DNA of 64,000 nt from Marinobacter shengliensis (GCF_003007715.1 NZ_PXNO01000019.1:124001-188000), one strand, 5' to 3'. Positions 43,508-53,792 are shown, counted from the first letter of the stretch. The notes: generated from the sequence alone by a model not told the origin. Numbers and translations are program-made.

Positions 43508-44824
43508 ATGGCGAAACCACCAAGGAAGTTTTTCACTCTCTGCCTGTTCGTTCTCGCGGCGGTCATGCTGTCTCCGGCATCCGCCCATGAGCTTGAAATT
43601 CACGGGTCGAACACCGTTGGCGCCACACTGGCCCCCATGTTGGTCTCCGGGTATCTACAGCAGCTGGGCGACGACAACCCCAGCAGCCGGCCCACGGGTG
43701 AGGAAAATGAACAGATCCTCAGTGCCAACGCCGGCGGCCGCAATCTCAGTGTTCTGGTGGCGGCGCATGGCTCGAGCACCGGCTTTCGAACCCTCGCCAG
43801 CGGCCGGGCCGGCATCTGGGCATCGTCCCGACCGGTGAAGCCATCCGAGGCCGACCAAGTGCGCGCGCAAGCCGATCTCACCGCGCTGGAAAGCGAGCAT
43901 GTGATCGCCATTGATGGCCTCGCCATCCTGGTGCACCCATCCAATCCGATCAATCAACTCAGCATCGACACCATTGGCCAGATCTTTGCCGGTGAGATTC
44001 GCAACTGGTCAGAGCTCGGAGGCAGTAACCGGGCTATCACCCTGTACGCGCGGGACGACCGCTCCGGCACCTGGGACACCTTCAAATCCCTCGTGCTGGG
44101 CAAGAAATACCCGCTGGATCCTTCGGCAATGCGTTACGAATCCAATGATCAGCTCTCTGATGATGTGTCCCGAGACCCGGGTGGAATCGGTTTCTCAGGC
44201 CTGGCCTCGGTACGCAACAGCAAGCTGTTGGCAGTTTCCGACGGCAACGCACCGGCCCTGAAACCGAACCAACTGACCGTCGCCAGTGAGGACTACCCGT
44301 TGTCCAGGCGGCTGTTCATGTACACCATGGGTGATCGCACGCCGGAATTGGCCGCCCAGTTGATCGAGTTTGCCCTGGGCACCAACGGCCAGGCCCTGGT
44401 GGCCGAATCCGGGTTTATTTCCCAGAACCCGATTGCGGTGAAGCCGGACTTCGATGCCTCCGTGCCGCTCACCTTCCGTCGCCTGACCGAGAACTACCAA
44501 CGGCTGACCGTAAACTTCCGGTTTGCCGAGGGCCGCACCAAACTGGACAACAAGGCACAACGGGACCTGATGCGAGTGAAGCATTATCTCGAAGCGCAAG
44601 GACGCTCAGCGGAAGACCTGTTGCTGATCGGCTTCGCCGACACCCAGAGCCATGAACTGAGGGCCCAGATGATCTCCGAACTGCGGGCGCTCTCTGTACG
44701 CAAGGCGTTAAACGAGACAGGCCTGCCCCGGGTCGCCTACACTGGTTATGGACACTATATGCCGGTGGGCGGCACCGGCAATCAACGTAACGGCCGAGTG
44801 GAAGTCTGGATCAAAGACCGATAG
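43508..44824 (+). CDS. PstS-like phosphate-binding domain fused to OmpA domain
   Basis: A 438-residue exported protein: signal peptide ending ASA, then a PBP/PstS-like domain (about 28-310) with EIHGSNTVGATLAPMLVSGY, GRAGIWASSRPVKPSEADQ and ITLYARDDRSGTWDTFKSL, the phosphate-contact loops of PstS, then a C-terminal OmpA domain (about 325-438) with NFRFAEGRTKLDNKAQRDL and a final NGRVEVWIKD. The OmpA part should hold the protein to peptidoglycan. No Pst permease is adjacent, so it may be a sensor or scavenger rather than a transporter part. Confidence 0.85.
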   Translation: MAKPPRKFFTLCLFVLAAVMLSPASAHELEIHGSNTVGATLAPMLVSGYLQQLGDDNPSSRPTGEENEQILSANAGGRNLSVLVAAHGSSTGFRTLASGRAGIWASSRPVKPSEADQVRAQADLTALESEHVIAIDGLAILVHPSNPINQLSIDTIGQIFAGEIRNWSELGGSNRAITLYARDDRSGTWDTFKSLVLGKKYPLDPSAMRYESNDQLSDDVSRDPGGIGFSGLASVRNSKLLAVSDGNAPALKPNQLTVASEDYPLSRRLFMYTMGDRTPELAAQLIEFALGTNGQALVAESGFISQNPIAVKPDFDASVPLTFRRLTENYQRLTVNFRFAEGRTKLDNKAQRDLMRVKHYLEAQGRSAEDLLLIGFADTQSHELRAQMISELRALSVRKALNETGLPRVAYTGYGHYMPVGGTGNQRNGRVEVWIKDR

Positions 44825-44954
44825 CACCGGATAGACAGGGGGTTCGACGAAAGTTTCGCCCAAGCCTTCGGCAATCCCCTATCCGCACTGGTATCACAGA
44901 TATGTTTGGGTTTCCTATACTGCCGTTGTCACCACCAACCAACAGACCGGGACA

Positions 44955-46250
44955 ATGGACATCAAAAAAGACCACCGCTTCGCCATCAACCTGAACGTTC
45001 GGGGCATTCAGCCCTCTTCCACCCTGCGGATCAACGAGCTGAGCAACCAGCTACGTTCTGAGGGCAAGGACATCATCAAACTTGGCTTGGGCCAGTCGCC
45101 ATTCCCGGTGCCCGAGCGCGTGGTTGATGCCCTGAAAGAGCACGCCCACGAGAAAGATTACCTGCCGGTGAAAGGCCTCAAGGGCCTGCGCGAGGCCATT
45201 GCCGGTTACATTAACCGGGCCGAGCGCATGCGTTGCACCTGGGAAGACGTGCTGATCGGCCCGGGCTCGAAAGAGCTGCTGTTTATTCTGCAGCTGGCCT
45301 ACTACGGTGACCTGCTGATTCCGCGCCCGAGCTGGGTATCCTATGCGCCTCAGGCGCGAATCATCGGCCGCTCGGTACACTGGCTGCCCACCCACGCGGA
45401 AAACAACTGGCAGCTGACGGCGGAAGAACTGGACATCATCTGCCGGGACGACCCGTCGCGCCCGCGTATCCTGATCCTGAATTACCCGTCCAACCCTACC
45501 GGTTGCACCTACACCGACGACCAGTTGCTGGCCATCGCCAACGTGGCGCGCAAGTACAACCTGATACTGTTATCGGATGAGATCTACGGTGAAGTGCACT
45601 TTGAGGGCAAGCATAAATCCATCGCCCGTTATTACCCGGAAGGCACCATCATCAGCACCGGCATGAGCAAGTGGCTGGGTGCCGGCGGCTGGCGCCTTGG
45701 TGCCTTCATCTTCCCGCCGGAACTGCGCCCGCTACAGGATGCCATGGCCATCATTGCCAGTGAGACCTTCACCTCCACCGCAGCGCCCATCCAGCATGCC
45801 GCCATCACCGCCTTTGACGGTGGCGAAGACATCGACGAGTACCTGAAACAGTCCCGTCGGGTGCTGAAAGTGGTGGGGGAATACGTTTACACCCGTTTGA
45901 GCGCCATGGGTGCCGTGGTGCAAAAGCCGGAGGGGGCCTTCTACCTGTTCCCGGATTTCTCCAGCTTCAGCGACAGACTGGCCAGGAGGGATATCAAGAC
46001 CGCCCAGGCGTTCTGCACCGCTCTGCTGGAAGACACCGGCGTGGCCATCCTGCCCTCCAGTGACTTCGGCTTTGTGCCGGACCACCTGGGCGCGCGCCTG
46101 GCGTTCGTCGACTTCGACGGCACCCGGGCCCTGGGCCTGGCCGGTGGTGACTACGCCGAGCAGGCGCTGGGTGACGATTTCGTCAAACAAGCCTGCCCGC
46201 GCATTGTGCTGGCCATGGACAAGATGGAGAAGTGGCTGAGCAGCCTGTAA
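44955..46250 (+). CDS. Class I/II PLP-dependent aminotransferase
   Basis: A 431-residue fold-type I aminotransferase: IKLGLGQSPFPVPERVVDAL near the N-terminus, the N of LNYPSNPTGCTYTDDQLLAI and the PLP lysine in STGMSKWLGAGGWRLGAFIF. It is like aspartate/alanine-type aminotransferases, but the amino-acid partner cannot be assigned; annotation stays general. It begins after an intergenic gap of 130 bases and precedes the inositol-monophosphatase gene by 50. Confidence 0.85.
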   Translation: MDIKKDHRFAINLNVRGIQPSSTLRINELSNQLRSEGKDIIKLGLGQSPFPVPERVVDALKEHAHEKDYLPVKGLKGLREAIAGYINRAERMRCTWEDVLIGPGSKELLFILQLAYYGDLLIPRPSWVSYAPQARIIGRSVHWLPTHAENNWQLTAEELDIICRDDPSRPRILILNYPSNPTGCTYTDDQLLAIANVARKYNLILLSDEIYGEVHFEGKHKSIARYYPEGTIISTGMSKWLGAGGWRLGAFIFPPELRPLQDAMAIIASETFTSTAAPIQHAAITAFDGGEDIDEYLKQSRRVLKVVGEYVYTRLSAMGAVVQKPEGAFYLFPDFSSFSDRLARRDIKTAQAFCTALLEDTGVAILPSSDFGFVPDHLGARLAFVDFDGTRALGLAGGDYAEQALGDDFVKQACPRIVLAMDKMEKWLSSL

Positions 46251-46300
46251 AGCCGCGCCGTGCTAAACTGGCACCCTCACGTTGTTCAACTGGGGGTGCC

Positions 46301-47125
46301 ATGTCTGATTCCGTTTCTCTGCGCGAAATCACCGATTTTGCCGAAGCCCTGGCCAGGGAGGCCGGCGAGCTGATCCGCCACGAGCGCCAGGAAAACACCC
46401 TGCGCACCGACTACAAGCAGCAAACGGAACTGGTTACCCACGCCGATGTGATGGCCGACGAATTCATCACCGGCGCCATCCGCGAACGCTTTCCCAATCA
46501 CCGCATCCTGTCTGAAGAAACCATGCCGGACCTGTCCCAGGCAGAAGAGCTGGACACGCCGCTGTGGATCATCGACCCCATCGACGGCACGGTAAACTAC
46601 GCCTACGGTCACCCGCAGGTGGCGGTGTCCATTGCCTATGCGGAGCGCGGCCAGGTTCAGGTGGGTGTGGTGCACGCGCCTTTTCCGGGCGAAACCTTTC
46701 GGGCCACCAAGGGCGAAGGCGCTACGTTAAACGGCCAGCCCATTCGCCACAGCGGCGCAACCGAACCCCGGCAAAGCCTGTTTGCCACGGGCTTCCCCTA
46801 CACCAAGGACAATCTGGAACCGCTGGTGCGCCGACTGGATGCGATGATTCACCAATGCCGGGACCTGCGCCGCATTGGCTCGGCGGCCCTGGACATCTGC
46901 TGGGTGGCCTGTGGCCGTCTGGATATCTACTACGAGAACGTCAGCCCCTGGGACTTCGCCGCCGCCCGCCTAATTGCCTGGGAAGCCGGCGCCACCGTCG
47001 GCCACTTCGGCGACGTGCCCGATGGCTATCCGGCCGATCTCTGGGGCCGCGACATCCTCATCTCCGCCCCGGCGGTATGGGAACCCGTGCGGTCCATACT
47101 CCGTTCTGCTTCGGGTTATGACTGA
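46301..47125 (+). CDS. Inositol monophosphatase family phosphatase
   Basis: A 274-residue Mg-dependent phosphatase: metal site ILSEETMPDLS, WIIDPIDGTVNYAYGHPQV (motif A) and SPWDFAAARLIAWEAGATVG (motif B) are intact. In the family such proteins hydrolyse inositol-1-phosphate, fructose-1,6-bisphosphate, PAP or histidinol phosphate. The genome also would carry SuhB elsewhere; nothing here distinguishes the substrate. The ATG at 46301 has GGGGGTG directly upstream. The repeat element starts 46 bases after its stop. Confidence 0.86.
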   Translation: MSDSVSLREITDFAEALAREAGELIRHERQENTLRTDYKQQTELVTHADVMADEFITGAIRERFPNHRILSEETMPDLSQAEELDTPLWIIDPIDGTVNYAYGHPQVAVSIAYAERGQVQVGVVHAPFPGETFRATKGEGATLNGQPIRHSGATEPRQSLFATGFPYTKDNLEPLVRRLDAMIHQCRDLRRIGSAALDICWVACGRLDIYYENVSPWDFAAARLIAWEAGATVGHFGDVPDGYPADLWGRDILISAPAVWEPVRSILRSASGYD

Positions 47126-47171
47126 GGCCGTTTTTTTGTTTCTGCCGGTTTGGGTTGGGAGTTTAGATCTG

Positions 47172-47626
47172 CCTAGCCTGCGATTTTGCGCGGTTAGGCA
47201 CTGGCTGGAGGCCCTTTCCCGAAAACGCTACGAGCACATCCATGTGCGCTTCGCTCCGGCCATCCCTGGCCTCCGAGATTTCGGGAAAGGGCCTCCAGCC
47301 AGTGCCTTTCGAACTTCACGGGAATCGCATTAACAGCGCCACTTTTCTCTGTAAACCAGCGATAAATCCAGTTCGGTTTCAGTGAATTGGGTATATCACC
47401 GAAATCCGATCGTTGTGGGCGGGGTTTGCCTTCGCAGAATCTCGAAGGCCAGGGATGGCCGGAGCGAAGCGCACATGGGTGAGGCAAGCGTTTATGAAGC
47501 GAAGCTTCATGCGCAGCCGAACGACAGCAATCTGTGATTGCTGGCTGGACCCGCTTGCGGGTGCTCGTAGCGTTTTCGGGAAAGGGCCCCCAGCCAATGC
47601 CTAACCACCAAACAGATCAGGCTAGG
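47172..47626. repeat. 455-bp intergenic repeat element with 66-bp inverted ends
   Basis: The region is bounded by imperfect inverted repeats of 66 bases, 47172-47237 and 47561-47626, that match in about four of five positions. Inside, 47197-47224 and 47279-47306 form a perfect 28-base inverted repeat with a 54-base loop (a 110-base unit), and the loop core (such as gccagggatggccggagcga) is repeated in opposite orientation at 47439-47478. The second copy is split by about 82 bases that contain three small hairpins (47494-47510, 47527-47541, 47550-47561). No open frame in it looks coding. It resembles a non-coding mobile or REP-like repeat. Confidence 0.7.
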
Positions 47627-47645
47627 GGTAGACGAACACCAAGCC

Positions 47646-48233
47646 TCAACCCCAAACAGCCTCGGAAACCAAGCTCCAAGCCTCGTCGAAATCAGCAGAG
47701 GGCAAGCGGGAGAACGAGGAACGAACGAACCGCTGTATGCGGCCTTCGAGGAACACCATCACAAAATCTGCACCGCGAGCCGCGCTGGTTCGAGGCCGCA
47801 AGCTCTGGCGGATCTCTCCTTCTTTCAGGGTCTGGCGAAACTGGGTCTCCAAACGCTCGAAGAACTGGGACGCACGCTTGCGCAGTGTCTCATCCTCGCC
47901 CATCAGGGCATCGCCGGTAAGCACGCAACACAAACCCGGGTTACGCTCTGCGAACACCAGCACCAGATGCACCAGCTGCTGAAGGCGAACCCGCACACCT
48001 TCCTGCTCCTGAAGCACCACCTGGCAGCGGGAGAACACCGCCTCCTCGGCAAACTCGATCAGGGCCTCGAACATTTTGCGTTTGCTGGGAAAGTGCCGGT
48101 ACAAAGCCGCTTCGGTGACGCCCACGGTTTTCGCCAGGCCGGCGGTGGTGATCCGGGCCCCGGGGTCATTTTGCAGCAATTCAACGAGGGCCTGCAGGAT
48201 GGTCTCCCGCCGGCTGGTTTTTTGAGTGGTCAT
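47646..48233 (-). CDS. slmA: TetR-family nucleoid occlusion factor SlmA
   Basis: A 195-residue TetR-type protein very close to E. coli SlmA: ITTAGLAKTVGVTEAALYRH and FPSKRKMFEALIEFAEE in the helix-turn-helix, and FAERNPGLCCVLTGDALMGE with IQRFVRSSFSRLPSADFDE in the C-terminal half. SlmA binds specific DNA sites over the nucleoid and stops FtsZ ring formation there. ATG 48233 has no clear ribosome site; an in-frame TTG at 48275 is an alternative. It faces the repeat element. Confidence 0.86.
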   Translation of the reverse strand: MTTQKTSRRETILQALVELLQNDPGARITTAGLAKTVGVTEAALYRHFPSKRKMFEALIEFAEEAVFSRCQVVLQEQEGVRVRLQQLVHLVLVFAERNPGLCCVLTGDALMGEDETLRKRASQFFERLETQFRQTLKEGEIRQSLRPRTSAARGADFVMVFLEGRIQRFVRSSFSRLPSADFDEAWSLVSEAVWG

Positions 48234-48351
48234 ATCAGTACTACAGCGCTCTGTTTTTTTGGCCACCGACAACACGGACCTGCTCGGACACTGGGATTAT
48301 CTTTCTATCCGTGTCAGTCCGTGCCGTCCGTGGCTAACGTTTTATATTCTT

Positions 48352-49161
48352 TTAGAAAAACGTGCCGTCAATCGGTGACGACGCACTGGCGTACAGCTTC
48401 TTTGGCATACGTCCAGCAAGGTAGGCCTCGCGGCCGGCTTCGATGGCCAGGCGCATGGCGTTGGCCATTTTGATCGGGTCTCTGGCCTGGGCGATGGCGG
48501 TGTTCATCAGTACGCCGTCGCAGCCCAGTTCCATGGCGATGGTAGCATCCGAGGCGGTGCCTACGCCCGCATCGACCAGCACCGGCACCTTGGCATTCTC
48601 GACAATCAGCCGGATGTTGTAGCGGTTCTGGATGCCAAGGCCGGAGCCGATGGGCGCACCCAGGGGCATGATGGCCACGCAGCCCATTTCTTCCAGGCGC
48701 ATGGCCAGCAGCGGGTCGTCGGAGCAGTACACCATCACCTTGAAACCGTCTTTGATCAGCTCTTCGGCGGCGGTCAGGGTTTCCGGCATGTTGGGGTACA
48801 GGGTTTTGTGTTCACCCAGCACTTCCAGTTTCACCAGGTCGTGGCCGTCCAGCAGCTCCCGGGCCAGCTTGCAGGTGCGTACCGCGTCTTTGGCGGTGTA
48901 GCAGCCGGCTGTGTTGGGCAGGATGGTGTAGGTGCTCGGGGAAATGACATCCAGCAGGTTCGGCTCGTCCGGGTTCTGGCCGAGGTTGGTACGGCGCACC
49001 GCCACGGTCACAATCTCGGCACCACTGGCTTCGATGGCGTGGCCGGTTTCCATCAGGTCGTGATACTTGCCAGTGCCCACCAGCAAGCGGGACTGGTACA
49101 CCTTGCCTGCAATTTCCAGGGGTTTGTCTTCGGGGAGCTGGATTTCCGGGGTATCTGTCAT
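48352..49161 (-). CDS. thiG: Thiazole synthase ThiG
   Basis: A 269-residue TIM barrel making the thiazole phosphate of thiamine from deoxyxylulose phosphate, ThiS thiocarboxylate and dehydroglycine. Markers: [40 protein letters not shown] (Schiff-base lysine) and [20 protein letters not shown] with [17 protein letters not shown]. It follows thiS by 51 bases on the same strand. No other thiamine genes or TPP riboswitch were seen here. Confidence 0.94.
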   Translation of the reverse strand: MTDTPEIQLPEDKPLEIAGKVYQSRLLVGTGKYHDLMETGHAIEASGAEIVTVAVRRTNLGQNPDEPNLLDVISPSTYTILPNTAGCYTAKDAVRTCKLARELLDGHDLVKLEVLGEHKTLYPNMPETLTAAEELIKDGFKVMVYCSDDPLLAMRLEEMGCVAIMPLGAPIGSGLGIQNRYNIRLIVENAKVPVLVDAGVGTASDATIAMELGCDGVLMNTAIAQARDPIKMANAMRLAIEAGREAYLAGRMPKKLYASASSPIDGTFF

Positions 49162-49212
49162 AACCTACCTGAGTTCAGTGAAAAGAGGGGGCGCGTTCAG
49201 CTGAACGCAAAC

Positions 49213-49413
49213 TTAACCGCCGCCGATGGCGTGCACCACTTCCACCCGGTCGCCATCGCTCAGGGTGAAACTCGGGTGCTGACTGCGGGGCACAATATCT
49301 TCGTTGACCTCAACCGCGACCCGTTTTCCGGCCAGCGTGAGATGCTCAATCAAGGTCGCAATGGTTGCTCCACCGGGGAGTTCCATGTGCTCACCATTTA
49401 CCTGAACCTGCAT
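49213..49413 (-). CDS. thiS: Sulfur-carrier protein ThiS
   Basis: A 66-residue ubiquitin-like protein: QVQVNGEHMELPGGATIATL at the start and the carboxy-terminal glycines (VVHAIGGG) on which a thiocarboxylate is built. It supplies sulfur for thiazole. ATG 49413 has GGAGG about 10 bases upstream; the frame is open upstream but the extra residues are not part of the family. Confidence 0.9.
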   Translation of the reverse strand: MQVQVNGEHMELPGGATIATLIEHLTLAGKRVAVEVNEDIVPRSQHPSFTLSDGDRVEVVHAIGGG

Positions 49414-49430
49414 GGTTCGGATCACCTCCG

Positions 49431-49829
49431 TTACTTTTTCAGGGCCGCAGCAACCAGCAGGGCCCAACCAATCATGAAGCAGACACCGCCAATGGGCGTA
49501 ACCGGCCCGAGCCAGTGATGGCCGGATAACACCAGCAGATACAGGCTGCCGCTGAACAGCACAATGCCTGCGAGCCAGAAGCCGCAAGCAATACCCAGCA
49601 GTCGCCGGGACAAGCCCAGGGCCGGCATCAGGCTCGCCGCCACCAGTATCAAGGCGTGATACATCTGGTAACTGACGGCGGTCTGGAACACTTCCAGGCC
49701 CCGCTCGCTCACCACTTGGCGCAAACCGTGGGCTCCGAAGGCACCCGCCATCACCGCCAACAGGCCGCCCACAGCACCCATCACCAGAGCCCAGCGAATC
49801 ACCGCTTCTGAGGGTTTAAGCGCAGTCAC
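49431..49829 (-). CDS. DUF423 (YgdD-type) membrane protein
   Basis: A 132-residue protein with four hydrophobic helices and the family wording AGAFGAHGLRQ, AVSYQMYHALILVAASLMPA and LYLLVLSGHHWLGPVTPIGG. DUF423 proteins are small inner-membrane proteins of unknown function. It overlaps the apaH stop by 14 bases and precedes thiS by 17, so it is in the same minus-strand unit. Confidence 0.88.
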   Translation of the reverse strand: MTALKPSEAVIRWALVMGAVGGLLAVMAGAFGAHGLRQVVSERGLEVFQTAVSYQMYHALILVAASLMPALGLSRRLLGIACGFWLAGIVLFSGSLYLLVLSGHHWLGPVTPIGGVCFMIGWALLVAAALKK

Positions 49830-50619
49830 AGTGAATCAGCTCCCCGGAATCCAGGTTCATCAGCGTCAAGGCGCCGCCCCAGACACAGCCGGTATCCAGG
49901 CCGATAAACCGGTCGCTGCCGGTGTTGCCCTCCAGCGCAGCCCAGTGGCCGAAGATCACCTTTACGTCATCTTGCCGGGGGTAGGTAAACCAGGGTGCGA
50001 AGCCCGGAGGTGCATTATCCGCCGACTCCTTGGTGGCCAGCTCCAGGCTGCCGTCTTCGGCGATAAAGCGCATCCGGGTGAAGTAGTTGGTGATCACCCG
50101 CCAACGGTCCATACCGGTGAGGGTATCACACCAGCGCTCCGGCTGATTGCCATACATTTGGCTGAAATATTCCTGCGCCTGGTCGCCCCGGATCACCGCT
50201 TCTACTTCCCGGGCACAGGCCACAGCCTGGTCCACGCTCCAGATATGAGGCAGCCCGGCATGGGCCATAACCAGGTTACGTTTCTCGTCGTGCACGCACA
50301 GATATTGTTGACGCAGCCAATGGATCAAGCGGTCATGGTCCGGTGCATCCAGGATATCGTGCAGGGTGTCTTTGCGCTTCGGGCTGTGTCCCCCCAGGGC
50401 AACCGCCAGCAAGTGCAAATCGTGATTCCCCAACACCACCACGGCAGCGTCGCCCAGGCTTTCAATGTAACGCAGGGTTTCCAGTGAGGCGGGCCCGCGA
50501 TTAATCAGGTCGCCCGCCACCCAGAGCCGGTCCCGGGAGGGCGAGAAATCCACTTTCGCCAGAACATCCCGCAACCGCTCATAGCAACCCTGAATATCGC
50601 CAATGGCGTAGTCAGTCAT
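49816..50619 (-). CDS. apaH: Symmetrical bis(5'-nucleosyl)-tetraphosphatase
   Basis: A 267-residue metallophosphatase that splits Ap4A into two ADP (and removes Np4 caps from RNA). Signature motifs [37 protein letters not shown] and [18 protein letters not shown] are all present. It overlaps rsmA by 8 bases. In many gammaproteobacteria apaG lies between rsmA and apaH; here it is absent. Confidence 0.94.
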   Translation of the reverse strand: MTDYAIGDIQGCYERLRDVLAKVDFSPSRDRLWVAGDLINRGPASLETLRYIESLGDAAVVVLGNHDLHLLAVALGGHSPKRKDTLHDILDAPDHDRLIHWLRQQYLCVHDEKRNLVMAHAGLPHIWSVDQAVACAREVEAVIRGDQAQEYFSQMYGNQPERWCDTLTGMDRWRVITNYFTRMRFIAEDGSLELATKESADNAPPGFAPWFTYPRQDDVKVIFGHWAALEGNTGSDRFIGLDTGCVWGGALTLMNLDSGELIHCDCA

Positions 50620-51445
50620 TACTTACCTCATCTACCTCGACGTTAAGCGGGCCGGAGTCCGCCAGCAAGTCGGCAATCTTGACGTAGTCGGCCAGGCTCA
50701 GGTTTTCCGGCCGCAGGCCGTCGTTGATGCCCACAGACTGCAACTGTTCCACCGTCACCAGGGCCGCCAGTGCCTTGCGCAGGGTTTTCCGGCGCGCGTT
50801 GAAGGCGGTGCGCACCACGGCCTGAAGGGTCTTGAGGTTCTTGGCCGGGTGCGGCAATTCTTTGTGAGGCACCAGCCGGACGATGGCGGAATCCACTTTC
50901 GGAGCCGGCCGGAAAGCCCCCGGGCCCACTTCAAACAGCGGCTGCACCTTGCAGAAGTACTGGGCCATGATACCCAGTCGGCCATAATTATTGTCGCCCG
51001 GCGTGGCCGCCAGCCGCTGCACCACTTCTTTCTGCAGCATGAAGTGCATGTCCTGAACCACCCCGGACTGCGCCAGCAGGTGGAAGATCAGCGGCGTTGA
51101 GATGTTATAGGGTAGGTTGCCGACGATTCGCAGTGGGCGACCATCGACCACCAGCTGGCTGAAATCGAAACTCAGGGCATCGGCTTCGTGAATCCGGAAC
51201 TCCGGATAATTGAAGAACTTGGTGCGCAGCACCGGAATCAGGTCCCGGTCCAGCTCCACCACCTGCAAGCGCGGATTGACCGTCAGGATCTCTTCGGTAA
51301 TCGCACCCAGGCCAGGACCAATCTCGACAATGGCATCGTCCGGTTTCGGATTGATCGACCGGACAATCTTCTCGATCACGCCCGGATCATGAAGGAAGTT
51401 CTGGCCGAAGCGTTTACGGGCCTTGTGGCCCGGATGGTTACTCAT
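50612..51445 (-). CDS. rsmA: 16S rRNA dimethyladenosine transferase RsmA
   Basis: A 277-residue SAM-dependent enzyme that dimethylates the two adjacent adenines (E. coli A1518, A1519) of 16S rRNA in late 30S assembly. Motifs: [34 protein letters not shown] (SAM) and [18 protein letters not shown] (catalytic NLPY). It overlaps pdxA by four bases and apaH by eight. Also called ksgA. Standard length. Confidence 0.95.
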   Translation of the reverse strand: MSNHPGHKARKRFGQNFLHDPGVIEKIVRSINPKPDDAIVEIGPGLGAITEEILTVNPRLQVVELDRDLIPVLRTKFFNYPEFRIHEADALSFDFSQLVVDGRPLRIVGNLPYNISTPLIFHLLAQSGVVQDMHFMLQKEVVQRLAATPGDNNYGRLGIMAQYFCKVQPLFEVGPGAFRPAPKVDSAIVRLVPHKELPHPAKNLKTLQAVVRTAFNARRKTLRKALAALVTVEQLQSVGINDGLRPENLSLADYVKIADLLADSGPLNVEVDEVSND

Positions 51446-52452
51446 GATGACTCTCCGGCAATAGCCGCCCGGCGGCAGCGGGCCATGTGTTCGCCTACGC
51501 GAATGGCGGTGTGCAGGCTGCCGGCGTCGGCCTTGCCGGTGCCGGCCAGGTCCAGGGCGGTGCCGTGGTCTACCGAGGTACGGACAATAGGCAGGCCCAG
51601 GGTGATGTTAACGGCCCGGCCAAAGCCCTGAAATTTCAGTACCGGCAGGCCCTGGTCATGGTACATGGCCAGCACGGCATCAGCGTTATCCAGCCAGTGT
51701 GGGGTGAACAGGGTATCGGCCGGCAGCGGGCCGGTCAGTTTAATACCTTCGGCCCGGAGTTTATCCAGGGTCGGCTCGATCACCTCGATTTCTTCACGCC
51801 CCAGATGGCCACCCTCGCCGGCATGTGGGTTCAGCCCCGCCACCAGGATCCGTGGTTTTTCAATGCCAAAGAAGGTTTTCAGGTCGGCGTTGAGAATGCG
51901 CGTTACCTGGGTCAACCGTTCGGGGGTGATGGCCGCAGATACGTCCTTCAGGGGTAAGTGGGTGGTTACCAGCGCCACCCGCAATTCCTCAGTAGCCAGC
52001 ATCATCACCACCCGTTCAACACCGCAGAGTTCCTGCAGAAACTCGGTGTGGCCGCTGAACGCGATTCCGGCTTCGTTGATCACGCCTTTGTGAACCGGCG
52101 CGGTCACCATACCGTCAAAATCGCCGTTCAGGCAGCCCCTGGCGGCGGTGGTCAGGGTATCGAGCACATACTGACTGTTGCCGGCGTGTAACCGGCCCGC
52201 GACTGTAGACGCGCAGCCTTCCACATGGCACACCGACACATGGCCAGCCCGGGTGTCCGGCGTCTGGCCCGGGTGCCAGTCGTGTAACTCTACGACCAGA
52301 CCAAGCTGCCGGGCACGGTCTGCCAGCAGCGTTTTGCAAGCCACCACCACGATACCAGCCTGGCGCGGTTCAAGCGCCAGTTGCAGGCACAGTTCCGGCC
52401 CGATGCCCGCTGGCTCGCCGGCGGTCAAAGCCAGAATCACCGGTGTCGTCAT
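51442..52452 (-). CDS. pdxA: 4-Hydroxythreonine-4-phosphate dehydrogenase
   Basis: A 336-residue metal-dependent dehydrogenase of pyridoxal phosphate synthesis. Conserved blocks: [56 protein letters not shown] and [20 protein letters not shown], holding the zinc-ligand histidines. It overlaps surA by four bases and rsmA by four. Confidence 0.95.
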   Translation of the reverse strand: MTTPVILALTAGEPAGIGPELCLQLALEPRQAGIVVVACKTLLADRARQLGLVVELHDWHPGQTPDTRAGHVSVCHVEGCASTVAGRLHAGNSQYVLDTLTTAARGCLNGDFDGMVTAPVHKGVINEAGIAFSGHTEFLQELCGVERVVMMLATEELRVALVTTHLPLKDVSAAITPERLTQVTRILNADLKTFFGIEKPRILVAGLNPHAGEGGHLGREEIEVIEPTLDKLRAEGIKLTGPLPADTLFTPHWLDNADAVLAMYHDQGLPVLKFQGFGRAVNITLGLPIVRTSVDHGTALDLAGTGKADAGSLHTAIRVGEHMARCRRAAIAGESS

Positions 52453-53792
52453 GACGCGTTGTTTTCCTCACTGGCCGGGTTCAGATCGGCGTAGTCCCCT
52501 TTGAACTCGACAAAGGCTTCATCGCGAATTTCCCTGAGCCAGTTCTGAAGTTCGGTTTCGAACTTGCGCTGGTAGATAGCTTGCCGGGCCTGGGACTCCC
52601 GGTTTTCAGCAGTCACGTCCTGTTGCCGGCGCTCTTCTACCTGAAGAATGTGCCAGCCAAACTGGGACCGCACCGGCCCGTAAATCTCGCCCACATCGGC
52701 CTCCATCATGGCCTGCTCGAAAGCCGGAACCATCTGGCCGGGGCTGACCCAACCCAGGTTGCCGCCATCAGAGCCGGACACCGGGTCATCCGACAACTCC
52801 CGGGCCAAGGCCGCAAAGTTCGCGCCGTCCTGCAATTGCTGGTAGATATCGCGAATGCGGTTTTCAGCCTGGGTTTCGGTTACCGCTTGGGAGGGACGAA
52901 TCAGGATATGACGCACCCGGTGCTGCTGGATCACCGTCAGCTGTTCGCCACCACGCTTGTCCATCACCGTCACCAGGTGAAAACCGCTGTTGTTCTCAAG
53001 CACCTCTGAGGGCACGCCTACTTCCATGTTCGGCACCACCGGCGCAACCAGGGATGGCAACTGGCTCTCTGTACGCCAGCCCATATCGCCGCCTTCGAGG
53101 GCGTTACCGGCATCCGATTCGGCAACCGCCACTTCCCTGAAATCGCGACCATCGATGATCTGCTGGCGCAGGTTCTCGGCTTTGGCGCGGGCTTGTTCAA
53201 CCGAATCCTCGTTGCCGGGATCGTCTACCTGGATGAAGATATAAGCCAGGCGATATTCCTCAGCATCTGGCCCTCGGCCAGCCTGTGCCTGCAGGTAATT
53301 CTCGACCTCACGGTCAGTAATACGGACCCGGTTGCCAACCCGGCGCTGCTGCACCCGGCCAGACAACATTTCATTACGTATCTGTTCCCGGGCCTGCTGG
53401 TAGGTAACACCCTCTTCCGCCAGTTGCTCTTCAAACTGCTCCAGGCTCAAGCCGTTACTACGGGCAATGTTGGCCAGGGTCTCGTTCAGCTCGTTATCGC
53501 TGATGCGCATCCCCATCTGGTCCGCCATCTGCAACTGAAGAGATTCGGAAATCAGCTGTTCCAATACCCGCTCTTCCAGCAGTTCGCGGGGCGGCAGGCC
53601 AGTCCCCTGGGCACTGAGACGGCCAACAATGGTATTCACCCGCGCATCCAGTTCAGTCTGGAGGATGACATCGTCATCCACAATGGCAACCACCCGGTCC
53701 AGCACTTGTCGCTCGGCGTGGGCAGAAACCGACACAGCCAGCATGGCCATAGTCAGCAGCACTGTCAGTCCGTGGCGTAACGTCGCCTTCAT
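52449..53792 (-). CDS. surA: Periplasmic chaperone and prolyl isomerase SurA
   Basis: A 447-residue exported chaperone for outer-membrane proteins. Signal peptide ends VSAHA; the N-domain opens [20 protein letters not shown]; two parvulin domains follow ([18 protein letters not shown] around 180-280 and [20 protein letters not shown] around 300-400). ATG 53792 has a GAGGTG site; a longer frame from 53852 lacks one. It is coupled to lptD upstream (69 bases) and pdxA downstream. Lpt assembly relies on SurA, consistent with the gene pairing. Confidence 0.94.
   Translation of the reverse strand: MKATLRHGLTVLLTMAMLAVSVSAHAERQVLDRVVAIVDDDVILQTELDARVNTIVGRLSAQGTGLPPRELLEERVLEQLISESLQLQMADQMGMRISDNELNETLANIARSNGLSLEQFEEQLAEEGVTYQQAREQIRNEMLSGRVQQRRVGNRVRITDREVENYLQAQAGRGPDAEEYRLAYIFIQVDDPGNEDSVEQARAKAENLRQQIIDGRDFREVAVAESDAGNALEGGDMGWRTESQLPSLVAPVVPNMEVGVPSEVLENNSGFHLVTVMDKRGGEQLTVIQQHRVRHILIRPSQAVTETQAENRIRDIYQQLQDGANFAALARELSDDPVSGSDGGNLGWVSPGQMVPAFEQAMMEADVGEIYGPVRSQFGWHILQVEERRQQDVTAENRESQARQAIYQRKFETELQNWLREIRDEAFVEFKGDYADLNPASEENNAS

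Noticed and set aside
47194..47604. Several 60-100 codon frames inside the repeat element.
   Set aside because: They follow the repeat's symmetry on both strands and have no ribosome sites or recognisable domains.
47197..47607. GTTAGGC and GCCTAAC motifs that look like integron attC core sites.
   Set aside because: They are in an order that would need a complete attC after 47601, which is absent, and there is no integrase; they are parts of the inverted repeat.
47172..47626. CRISPR array.
   Set aside because: Repeats are inverted and few, without regular spacers, and no cas genes are present in the window.
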